A DNA stretch of 38,477 bases, from positions 1 to 38,477 of the forward strand of contig CALBJC010000073.1 in the NCBI GenBank assembly GCA_937892655.1, written 5' to 3'. The notes under the pieces are model-generated. The model saw nothing but the letters and a program-made list of their open reading frames with translations. It was not told the origin of the DNA and searched no databases. Shown here one piece after another: positions 31,191 through 37,430 of the stretch; the first letter of the stretch is position 1, and each line of letters opens with the position of its first letter. The DNA comes from an uncultured Clostridia bacterium (GTDB taxonomy: Bacteria; Bacillota; Clostridia; Oscillospirales; Ruminococcaceae). The position numbers and the translations under genes were made by a program.

Positions 31191-31860
31191 TACTTCTGCA
31201 AAAATTGCATCTGTTGCCCTTATGGAAGATAGCAGGCTTTTAGCTGAAAACACAGTTTATACAACTCTTACCCATTCGCAGATAATTCTGCCTATGGTTA
31301 TAAAGCTTTTAGAGGATGCAGGGCGAGAAATCAAGGATGTAAACGCTGTTGCGATTTCTGCAGGCCCCGGGTCTTATACGGGGCTTAGAATTGGCATTGC
31401 CGCTGTAAAGGGTATATGCATGGGCCTTGATATAAAGGCAGTAGGCGTTTCAACCTTAGAGGCGCTGGCATACAACTTAAAGTGCGTCAAGGCTGATATT
31501 TTCAGCGTTATGAACGCAAGGCGCGATGTTATGTATTTTGGTCACTATTATTCTGACGGCGATAAGATCATATCAAAGGCTGAGGATACAGTATGCTCAA
31601 CCGACATGATCTTAAATGCAGCGCAGGATATAACGGGCGATATAATGCTTGTTGGTGACTTAGCGCAGAATATCAAGGAGAGATATTTTTTGGATAATGA
31701 AAATGTAAGGGTTGCCCCTTATTTTATGGCAAATCAGAGAGCGGCTCTGCTTTGTCAGTATGCTTTTGAACATGAGGATAAGCTTGCAGATGCTTTGTCG
31801 CTTGACGCTATCTATCTTCAGGTCACAAAGGCTGAAAAGGATCTAAATTTGAAAAACTAA
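31171..31860 (+). CDS. tsaB: tRNA t6A biosynthesis protein TsaB
   Basis: TsaB (229 residues) is an ASKHA-fold protein that scaffolds TsaD and TsaE in t6A synthesis. It starts with the characteristic ILGIDTSAKIASVAL and shows TLTHSQIILPMV and AISAGPGSYTGLRIGIAAVK at about residues 60-80. I favour a TTG start at 31171, because GGAG at 31158-31161 has good spacing and the protein then begins MLILGIDTS; ATG 31156 or 31162 are alternatives with no ribosome binding site. It overlaps tsaE by 20 bases (more with the ATGs). tsaD is not in the window. Confidence 0.9.
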   Translation: MLILGIDTSAKIASVALMEDSRLLAENTVYTTLTHSQIILPMVIKLLEDAGREIKDVNAVAISAGPGSYTGLRIGIAAVKGICMGLDIKAVGVSTLEALAYNLKCVKADIFSVMNARRDVMYFGHYYSDGDKIISKAEDTVCSTDMILNAAQDITGDIMLVGDLAQNIKERYFLDNENVRVAPYFMANQRAALLCQYAFEHEDKLADALSLDAIYLQVTKAEKDLNLKN

Positions 31861-31869
31861 AGGAGAATT

Positions 31870-32307
31870 ATGATGATAGCACTTGGCAGTGACCACGCCG
31901 GTTACGATTTGAAAATGGCTGTTGCACAGTATCTGACTCAAAAGGGTATCGAGTTTATCGATTGCGGATGTTACGAGGGTGAGGCTTGTGATTACCCTAA
32001 CGCTGCAAAGGACACTTGTTTGAAGGTAGTAGACGGTACTTGCGATAAGGCTTTGCTTTTCTGCGGTACAGGTATTGGTATTTCAATGGCGGCTAATAAA
32101 GTAAAGGGCATCAGAGCCTGCGCTTGTTCAGATTACTTCAGCGCAAAGTATACAAGACTTCACAATGATGCAAACGTTTTATGCTTGGGCGGCAGAGTGG
32201 TAGGCGCAGGGCTTGCCTGCGAGCTGGTTGACATCTTCCTAACGACAGAGTTTGAAGGTGGCAGACATCAGCGCAGAGTTGACCTTATTACAGCAATGGA
32301 AGAATAA
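31870..32307 (+). CDS. rpiB: Ribose-5-phosphate isomerase B
   Basis: RpiB (145 residues) interconverts ribose 5-phosphate and ribulose 5-phosphate in the pentose phosphate pathway; some relatives act on other sugar phosphates such as allose or galactose 6-phosphate. It begins MIALGSDHAGYDLK, has DCGCYEGEACDYPNAA, the active-site Cys and anion loop in LFCGTGIGISMAANK, and the His/Arg-rich C-terminus with RHQRRVDLI. AAAGGAG precedes; either ATG 31870 or 31873 could be used. It is nine bases after tsaB, probably cotranscribed, and ends at a terminator. Confidence 0.92.
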   Translation: MMIALGSDHAGYDLKMAVAQYLTQKGIEFIDCGCYEGEACDYPNAAKDTCLKVVDGTCDKALLFCGTGIGISMAANKVKGIRACACSDYFSAKYTRLHNDANVLCLGGRVVGAGLACELVDIFLTTEFEGGRHQRRVDLITAMEE

Positions 32308-32312
32308 TTTTT

Positions 32313-32342
32313 AAAGCGGGAGGCGAAGACTTCCCGCTTTTG
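32313..32342 (+). terminator. Terminator after rpiB
   Basis: AAAGCGGGA (32313-32321) and TCCCGCTTT (32332-32340) form a nine-bp stem with a ten-base loop, followed by TTGTACTTTTATTT. This ends the fhs-tsaE-tsaB-rpiB transcript. Confidence 0.82.
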
Positions 32343-32365
32343 TACTTTTATTTGGGCAAATGGCG

Positions 32366-32374
32366 TGGTATAGT
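32366..32374 (+). promoter_or_regulatory. Extended -10 promoter of the ADP-ribosylglycohydrolase gene
   Basis: TGG-TATAGT is an extended -10 element 21 bases before the ATG at 32395. The -35 region (TTTTAT at 17 bases) is poor. The spacing to the ATG leaves a short leader containing AGGGGG. Confidence 0.5.
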
Positions 32375-32394
32375 ATAAAAAGGGGGCTGATAAT

Positions 32395-33186
32395 ATGCTA
32401 GGTGCAATAATCGGTGATATCGCAGGGTCAAAATATGAGTTTGAAAACTACAGATACAAGGATTTTGATATTTTAGATGAAACGGGCTTTTTTACTGATG
32501 ACAGCGTTATGACGATAGCGGTTGCAAAGGCGATTGCTGATTGCGACGGCGATTATACGGCGCTTTCTCAGAAAACGGTTGAATGTATGCAGTCAGTAGG
32601 CAGACCATACCGCCATTGCGGCTATGGCGGCAAATTTTACGGCTGGATGTATTCTGATGATCCTGCCCCTTATAACAGCTTTGGCAACGGCTCTGCTATG
32701 AGAGTAAGCGCCTGCGGTGAGGTTGCAAAAACGCTTGATGAGGCGCTGTGGCTGGCTGAGGTCGTGTCGGCAGTAACCCACAATCACCCCGAGGGAATAA
32801 AGGGCGCTCAGGCGACTGCGGCAGCAATCTTTCTTGCAAGACAGAAAAAGAGCAAGGAAGAAATAAGAGCGTATATTGAAGATAATTTCTACAAGCTTGA
32901 TTTTACAATTGATGAGATCCGCCCGACATATAAATTCAATGAAACCTGTCAGGAAACAGTGCCCCAGGCGATAGAGGCATTTTTAGAGTCAGAAAATTTC
33001 GTTGACGCTATCAGGACAGCTGTTTCTGTAGGCGGTGACAGCGATACGCTTGCTGCAATTACGGGAAGTATCGCGCAGGCTTTTTATGGGATCGAAGATG
33101 AGCTGAAAGTCAAAGCGCTCGCTTTTCTTGATATGCGCCTCAGAAGCTTTTATAAAGAAGTTTCACAAAAGCTAGGCATAGAATAA
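32395..33186 (+). CDS. ADP-ribosylglycohydrolase family protein
   Basis: This 263-residue protein belongs to the ADP-ribosylglycohydrolase (DraG/ARH) family, which removes ADP-ribose from proteins, DNA or small molecules using two Mg ions. Metal ligands are visible in FFTDDSVMTIAVAKAI (about residues 32-47) and SVGGDSDTLAAITGSIA (about 217-233); the conserved GNGSAMRV is at about 98-105. No ADP-ribosyltransferase is adjacent, so its target is unknown. It starts a two-gene unit with the 127-residue protein nine bases after. Confidence 0.9.
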   Translation: MLGAIIGDIAGSKYEFENYRYKDFDILDETGFFTDDSVMTIAVAKAIADCDGDYTALSQKTVECMQSVGRPYRHCGYGGKFYGWMYSDDPAPYNSFGNGSAMRVSACGEVAKTLDEALWLAEVVSAVTHNHPEGIKGAQATAAAIFLARQKKSKEEIRAYIEDNFYKLDFTIDEIRPTYKFNETCQETVPQAIEAFLESENFVDAIRTAVSVGGDSDTLAAITGSIAQAFYGIEDELKVKALAFLDMRLRSFYKEVSQKLGIE

Positions 33187-33195
33187 GGAGAGATT

Positions 33196-33579
33196 ATGCA
33201 AAGACCTTTATTTATGAGCGAAAAATACCCCCTGCCGGATATTGAAACAGACAAGTTTGAAAAGGAATATTCTGACAGAGAATACAGCTGTATTTTCGTA
33301 TGCAGATACGCCCAGGGCTTTATTTTCAGGCTTTGTAAAACCTGCGTTTTGGCGGGTGAAAAGCAGTGGGCAGGCAAGCTTATGTTTTATTCAACCATTG
33401 AGCATAGGATATACACTACTCGTGTTTTTGATGAAATTCATATCCATGCGGTTGACAAAGAGCATGGCGTTATGTATGCGCAGGCGTTTGATTTTATTGA
33501 TGAAGAAAAATCAGTTTTTTATACCTGCAAGGACGATATTATAACAGACTCTGATGTTTTTGATATTTTACAGATATAG
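33196..33579 (+). CDS. Protein of unknown function, 127 residues
   Basis: I do not recognise this protein. It is soluble by composition, without signal peptide or membrane helix, fairly acidic, and rich in Tyr, Phe and Cys. A stretch CIFVCRYAQGFIFRLCKTCV (about residues 32-51) contains four cysteines, which could be structural or redox-active. A His-rich patch FDEIHIHAVDKEHG lies near residue 80. It starts with AAGGAGAG and lies nine bases after the ADP-ribosylglycohydrolase gene, with a strong shared terminator, so the two are probably cotranscribed and may be functionally linked. Confidence 0.7.
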   Translation: MQRPLFMSEKYPLPDIETDKFEKEYSDREYSCIFVCRYAQGFIFRLCKTCVLAGEKQWAGKLMFYSTIEHRIYTTRVFDEIHIHAVDKEHGVMYAQAFDFIDEEKSVFYTCKDDIITDSDVFDILQI

Positions 33580-33581
33580 TA

Positions 33582-33618
33582 AAAACCCCTTGATAAGATT
33601 ACCTTATCAAGGGGTTTT
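33582..33618. terminator. Bidirectional terminator, 16-bp stem
   Basis: AAAACCCCTTGATAAG (33582-33597) and CTTATCAAGGGGTTTT (33603-33618) form a perfect 16-bp stem around ATTAC. The stem ends give T-runs in both directions: it closes the 127-residue gene on the plus strand and can serve the solute-binding protein gene on the minus strand. Confidence 0.93.
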
Positions 33619-33664
33619 CGTATAAGAAGTGTAGAAGAATAAAAACAAATGATTTATCTCTTTT

Positions 33665-35047
33665 TTATTCCATAGCCGCAACAGCAGCGTTTACAGCGTC
33701 AAGCTCTGACTGAATAAAGCCCTGCCAGTCAGCTCTTACTGATGCGTAGGTGTTCTGAACACCGTCTGTTGAACGGGTTACGCTGAAATAGAGTCTGTCC
33801 ATTGCGTTGTTTGCGATCGTATCTGAAACGCCATAGCCAAAGTCAAACGCCTTTTTAAATTCAGGTGACTTCATTTCTGTATACATATCATACATTTCCT
33901 GAGTCCAGTAAGGGTTGTTAGCCCAGAACTTCTGCTCGTCAACAGCCTTGTATTCTTCGTCTGTCTGAGCGATTCTGTTACATTCAAACCAGCACTTTAC
34001 AGCCTTATCCTTTGTAGAACCGTTTACCCACATATGAGCCTTCATATCTGATACGCAGATCTTTTCGTTTGTATTAGGGTCAAGAGGGATACATACAGCG
34101 CCCCAGCCGTGATTTTCGTCTGTCGGTGTGTAGTCGTTAAGACCTGCCCAAGGGCCGATGCCGTCAAAGAGAATGTTTACTGATGATGAGAACGCGTTTA
34201 CAGGCTCGCCGAGGTATGTATCATAGATCCAGCCGTTCTTAGCGTAGTCATAAAGCCAAGCCATAGCTCTTTCAATATCAGGGTGTGATGTGTTGTCAAC
34301 GAATGTACCGTTGTCGTTTACGATGAGAGTCTGACCTGTTGTAGGAACAAATCTGTCAGCGAATGCGCCTGTGAGAGGGTAGTAATCTTCGCCGAGGTCT
34401 GCCCACTGAGCTGAGATTTCTTCAAAGGTATCCCATGTCCAGTTGCCTTCGAGGTATAACTCGTAAGGGTCAGCAATACCTGCATCTGCAAGCTTATCCT
34501 TCTGATAGAAAAGCCAGAGTGAAATATCAAAGTAGAATGGAGCAACATAGTGTTTGCCGTTGATGGCATAAATTTCAGCATCCTGCTTAACGTCAACCCA
34601 GAGAGGATCGTCAAAATCAACGATCGAGTCGATAGGCTGATACATATTCTTTGAAACGCCGCATGGAACTGCTATCCATTCATAAGGGAAGATGTCAGGA
34701 ACATCCTTGTTTGACATAATTGCATTTGCAAGGTCGTCAAAACGGGTATTCCATGATGTCTGGCTGTATTTGATCTTACCGCCGTATACGTCCTCAAAAA
34801 GTGTGAGGGCAACATCTCTGTCAACGTTTGCTGAAGGGTTGAGGTCATAGTGTGACATCCAGATGATTTCGTTTTCGCCTTCAGGGAGCTTTTCGATCGG
34901 GTTTTCTTCATCCTCAATAACTGTAGGCATTGTTACTTTGTCAGTATGAGGAGTGGTCTGTGTTTCTTCGCCGTCCTTGCCACAAGCTGCTAAAGGTAAA
35001 AGCATTGTGAGCGCTAATGATGCTGCGAGTAAACGTTTTGTAAGCAT
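33665..35047 (-). CDS. Extracellular solute-binding lipoprotein (ABC family 1)
   Basis: This 460-residue protein has a lipoprotein signal peptide: MLTKRLLAASLALTMLLPLAAC with the lipobox LAAC and Cys22. A Thr/Glu-rich linker follows, then a two-lobed solute-binding fold recognisable from NEIIWMSHYDLNPSANVDRD, FYQKDKLADAGIADPYELY and GNWTWDTFEEISAQW. Family 1 proteins usually bind sugars or peptides for an ABC importer, but no permease or ATPase gene is near. The divergent AraC regulator is likely its controller. Its start ATG 35047 follows GAAAGGATGG. The ligand is unknown. Confidence 0.87.
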   Translation of the reverse strand: MLTKRLLAASLALTMLLPLAACGKDGEETQTTPHTDKVTMPTVIEDEENPIEKLPEGENEIIWMSHYDLNPSANVDRDVALTLFEDVYGGKIKYSQTSWNTRFDDLANAIMSNKDVPDIFPYEWIAVPCGVSKNMYQPIDSIVDFDDPLWVDVKQDAEIYAINGKHYVAPFYFDISLWLFYQKDKLADAGIADPYELYLEGNWTWDTFEEISAQWADLGEDYYPLTGAFADRFVPTTGQTLIVNDNGTFVDNTSHPDIERAMAWLYDYAKNGWIYDTYLGEPVNAFSSSVNILFDGIGPWAGLNDYTPTDENHGWGAVCIPLDPNTNEKICVSDMKAHMWVNGSTKDKAVKCWFECNRIAQTDEEYKAVDEQKFWANNPYWTQEMYDMYTEMKSPEFKKAFDFGYGVSDTIANNAMDRLYFSVTRSTDGVQNTYASVRADWQGFIQSELDAVNAAVAAME

Positions 35048-35095
35048 AAACTACCATCCTTTCAAAATAATGTAGGTCCGATTTATTACACTTTA

Positions 35096-35125
35096 ATTTT
35101 ACAATTGCATTTATAGTACAGTCAA
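35096..35125 (-). promoter_or_regulatory. Promoter of the solute-binding protein gene
   Basis: On the minus strand TTGACT (35120-35125) and TAAAAT (35096-35101) are separated by 18 bases, 48 bases before the ATG. It lacks a TGn extension. The -35 overlaps one copy of the repeated ACAGTCAAT element. Confidence 0.7.
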
Positions 35126-35151
35126 TCATAAATATTTACACTATTCTAGAG

Positions 35152-35176
35152 ATATTAACCATAAAATATTAACTAT
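35152..35176. repeat. Direct repeat ATATTAACYAT x2 between divergent genes
   Basis: ATATTAACCAT (35152-35162) and ATATTAACTAT (35166-35176) are two copies with a single difference, offset by 14 bases, in the middle of the 232-base divergent region. They could be half-sites for the AraC regulator, which often binds direct repeats. The AT-rich setting means coincidence is possible. Confidence 0.4.
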
Positions 35177-35205
35177 GTAAAATCTTGCAGATAAATAATA
35201 GCGTA

Positions 35206-35234
35206 TTGACAGGGTGTTGACTTTGTAGTATCAT
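35206..35234 (+). promoter_or_regulatory. Candidate promoter of the AraC gene
   Basis: TTGACA (35206-35211) and TATCAT (35229-35234) are 17 bases apart, 46 bases before the ATG. An overlapping alternative is TTGACT (35217-35222) with TATGAA (35240-35245), also 17 bases apart. GGGAG is the ribosome binding site. Confidence 0.6.
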
Positions 35235-35279
35235 TAAAATATGAACAGTCAATGTTTTAAGGATTGGGAGTTTTAAATT

Positions 35280-36101
35280 ATGAATCAGTCTATTTATCCT
35301 CTTTGCGATGGCGCAGATGCCTTTCCGGTATATTTAGTGGGCGTTGGTCTTACTGACCTTGAGCTTCACAACAACCGCCCTGCCGGGTATTACTGTCCGC
35401 AGTTTATCTATACTCATAAAGGTCAGGGCAGGCTTATCATTGATAATAAAGAATTTATTCTCCAAAAGGATGACTGTCTGTTCTTGCCTGCAAACTACCC
35501 TCACGAATACTATCCTATCGGCAAGCTGTGGGAAACTCACTGGATCACATTTTCAGGCTTTGCTGTAGAAAAAATGCTGATAAATACGGGCTTTACAAAG
35601 CCTATTGTAAAAAAGGTTGCAGACGGTTCAAGGCTTGAGGGGCTTTTTAGAAAGATGTTTGTTGCCTTAAAAACCGATAAGATGTTCGGTGAATATACCT
35701 GCTGCGGCATTGTTACCGAGTATATAGTTGAGGCTTACAAGCAGTTCTTTATGGAGGTTTCAAATGAAAAGAATGACAGAAGCCGTATTTTAATGCCCGT
35801 TTTAAACTATATCGAAGAAAACCTGCATACAGATATATCGCTTGACGATCTATGCTCTTTAGCTGAGGTTTCACCACAGCATTTATGCAGGGTCTTTCAG
35901 GAGATTATGCAGATGCGCCCTGTGGAGTATATCAGCAAAAAGCGTATTCAAAAGGCAAAGGGTCTGCTTGAGAGTACAGATATGTCAATAGCGCAGATAA
36001 CTGCGGCTGTAGGCTACAGCGACCCTAGTTATTTTGGCGCAGTTTTCAAGCGCTATGAGCTTATATCTCCTACAGAATACAGAAAAATGAAGCTCAAGTA
36101 G
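35280..36101 (+). CDS. AraC-family transcriptional regulator
   Basis: This 273-residue regulator has an N-terminal cupin ligand-binding domain (about 25-120; FIYTHKGQGRLIIDNKEF, then LQKDDCLFLPANYPHEYYP and WETHWITFSG) and a C-terminal double helix-turn-helix (about 172-273; DISLDDLCSLAEVSPQHLCR and SIAQITAAVGYSDPSYFGAV). This layout is typical of sugar-responsive AraC activators. It is divergent from the solute-binding protein gene and probably controls it and itself. Start ATG 35280 follows GGGAG. The inducing ligand is unknown. Confidence 0.92.
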   Translation: MNQSIYPLCDGADAFPVYLVGVGLTDLELHNNRPAGYYCPQFIYTHKGQGRLIIDNKEFILQKDDCLFLPANYPHEYYPIGKLWETHWITFSGFAVEKMLINTGFTKPIVKKVADGSRLEGLFRKMFVALKTDKMFGEYTCCGIVTEYIVEAYKQFFMEVSNEKNDRSRILMPVLNYIEENLHTDISLDDLCSLAEVSPQHLCRVFQEIMQMRPVEYISKKRIQKAKGLLESTDMSIAQITAAVGYSDPSYFGAVFKRYELISPTEYRKMKLK

Positions 36102-36120
36102 CAAAAATGCGTCACTGCTA

Positions 36121-36149
36121 TTGCATTTGGCGCTTTAATGTGATATACT
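36121..36149 (+). promoter_or_regulatory. Promoter of the methyltransferase-like gene
   Basis: TTGCAT (36121-36126) and TATACT (36144-36149) are separated by 17 bases, with TGA before the -10. It lies 33 bases before the ATG at 36182. Confidence 0.75.
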
Positions 36150-36181
36150 TTTAAATCATATAACAAATTGGGGGCATAAAA

Positions 36182-36955
36182 ATGCTTTTATTCGGAGAAA
36201 AGTTAAACAGCTCAATCCCATCGGTTTTTGAGATTATGAAAAACCGGGATTATGAAGAAATAAAAAGATTATGTATCGCTCAGGAGCAGGCGGGCGCTGA
36301 CTATCTTGACATCAATACAGCCATTTTAGTTGAAGATGAGCTTGAGGTAATGTGTGAGATTATAAAGATCGCTCAGGATAATACAAGCTGCAATATTATG
36401 CTTGATTCACCTAATGTTGAGGTTATAAGAGAGGCCGCAAAGCTTGTTGAGCGTGACCTTATCATAAATTCCATCACTCTTGATTCACGTCATGAGCTTA
36501 TTGACCTAGCGGTTGAAATCGGCGCTTCGCTGGTAGCTTTGCCTATAGATGAATACGGTATCGGCGAAACTGAGCAGCGTGTTGAAAATGCAAAGAAGAT
36601 AACTGAAATCTGTACTCAGAAGGGCTTGCCAAGAGAAAAGCTCTATATTGACGCTGTTATCGAGTCTGTTGCTGTAAATCCACAGGCGGCAAAGAATGCT
36701 ATTGATACAGTTGCGGGTATTAAAGCGCAGATTGATGACGTTAAAACAACCTGCGGTCTGTCAAACATTTCGTTTGGTCTGCCAAAGAGAATAAACATCA
36801 ATACCGCCTTTATCCCTGCTATTATGTATGCAGGGCTTGACAGCGCTATTATCGACGTTTTAAGCCCAAAAACAATGGATAGCGTCACAGCTTCAAGAGT
36901 TATTACTACTGAGGATGAATACTGTATGGGCTATATCGAGAGATTTAATGTTTAA
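36182..36955 (+). CDS. Methyltetrahydrofolate methyltransferase-like pterin-binding protein
   Basis: This 257-residue TIM-barrel protein matches the pterin-binding domain family of methyltetrahydrofolate:corrinoid methyltransferases (AcsE/MeTr), methionine synthase and dihydropteroate synthase. Indicators are the start LLFGEKLNSSIPSV, then GADYLDINTA, IMLDSPNVEVI with INSITLD, the LYIDAVIESVAVNP segment and GLSNISFGLPKRININTAF. The length fits MeTr rather than FolP, and no methionine-synthase domains follow. No corrinoid protein gene is near, so the methyl acceptor is unknown. It is transcribed alone, with a good promoter and a GGGGG site before ATG 36182. Confidence 0.85.
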   Translation: MLLFGEKLNSSIPSVFEIMKNRDYEEIKRLCIAQEQAGADYLDINTAILVEDELEVMCEIIKIAQDNTSCNIMLDSPNVEVIREAAKLVERDLIINSITLDSRHELIDLAVEIGASLVALPIDEYGIGETEQRVENAKKITEICTQKGLPREKLYIDAVIESVAVNPQAAKNAIDTVAGIKAQIDDVKTTCGLSNISFGLPKRININTAFIPAIMYAGLDSAIIDVLSPKTMDSVTASRVITTEDEYCMGYIERFNV

Positions 36956-36999
36956 AGATTAAATTTATAATAACAATCAGAAAACATTTTGTTAATCAC

Positions 37000-37029
37000 T
37001 TGAATGTATATATATAAATATGGTATACT
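37000..37029 (+). promoter_or_regulatory. Promoter of secG
   Basis: TTGAAT (37000-37005) and TATACT (37024-37029) are 18 bases apart, with TGG before the -10. The leader to the secG start is about 65 bases and AT-rich. Confidence 0.75.
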
Positions 37030-37100
37030 CAATTTGGTTTTATCGCATAAAATAAGGATTAAATCATAATATATAATTAAACAGAAAGGAAATGGAAAAA

Positions 37101-37352
37101 GTGACTACAATCGAAATCGTTGCTGGCATTATTTTGCTCGTTGCCAGCGTATTAATTACTTTTATCGTTATGATTCAGGATTCTAAGGAGGGTGGCCTCG
37201 CATCAGCTATCGGCGGCGGTTCAAATGACTCCTTCTACGGTCAGAATGCATCAAGAACAAGAGAAGCAAGACTTTCAAGAGTTACAAAGGTTATGGCATT
37301 TGTTTTCTTTATCGTAACCCTTTTAGTAAACTTTATTATTGCTCGTGCATAA
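37101..37352 (+). CDS. secG: Protein translocase subunit SecG
   Basis: SecG (83 residues) is the small accessory subunit of SecYEG. It has two membrane helices, at about residues 5-25 and 60-80, joined by the signature loop KEGGLASAIGGGSNDSFYG. I favour GTG 37101, since AAAGGA at 37085-37090 has proper spacing there; the ATG at 37092 lies almost on that site and adds three residues (MEK). The neighbour rnr agrees with the common Firmicute order secG-rnr-smpB. A terminator follows. Confidence 0.93.
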   Translation: MTTIEIVAGIILLVASVLITFIVMIQDSKEGGLASAIGGGSNDSFYGQNASRTREARLSRVTKVMAFVFFIVTLLVNFIIARA

Positions 37353-37365
37353 TTGATAAATGACT

Positions 37366-37397
37366 AAAACGCTGTATCTTATGATACGGCGTTTTTT
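37366..37397 (+). terminator. Terminator between secG and rnr
   Basis: AAAACGCTGTATC (37366-37378) and GATACGGCGTTTT (37383-37395) form a 13-bp stem with one T-G pair and a TTAT loop, followed by TT. No clear promoter lies between it and rnr 33 bases later, so it may be only partial and rnr may depend on read-through. Confidence 0.82.
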
Positions 37398-37430
37398 AGA
37401 ATGCAGATAAGAATAAGAAAAGGAAGAATT

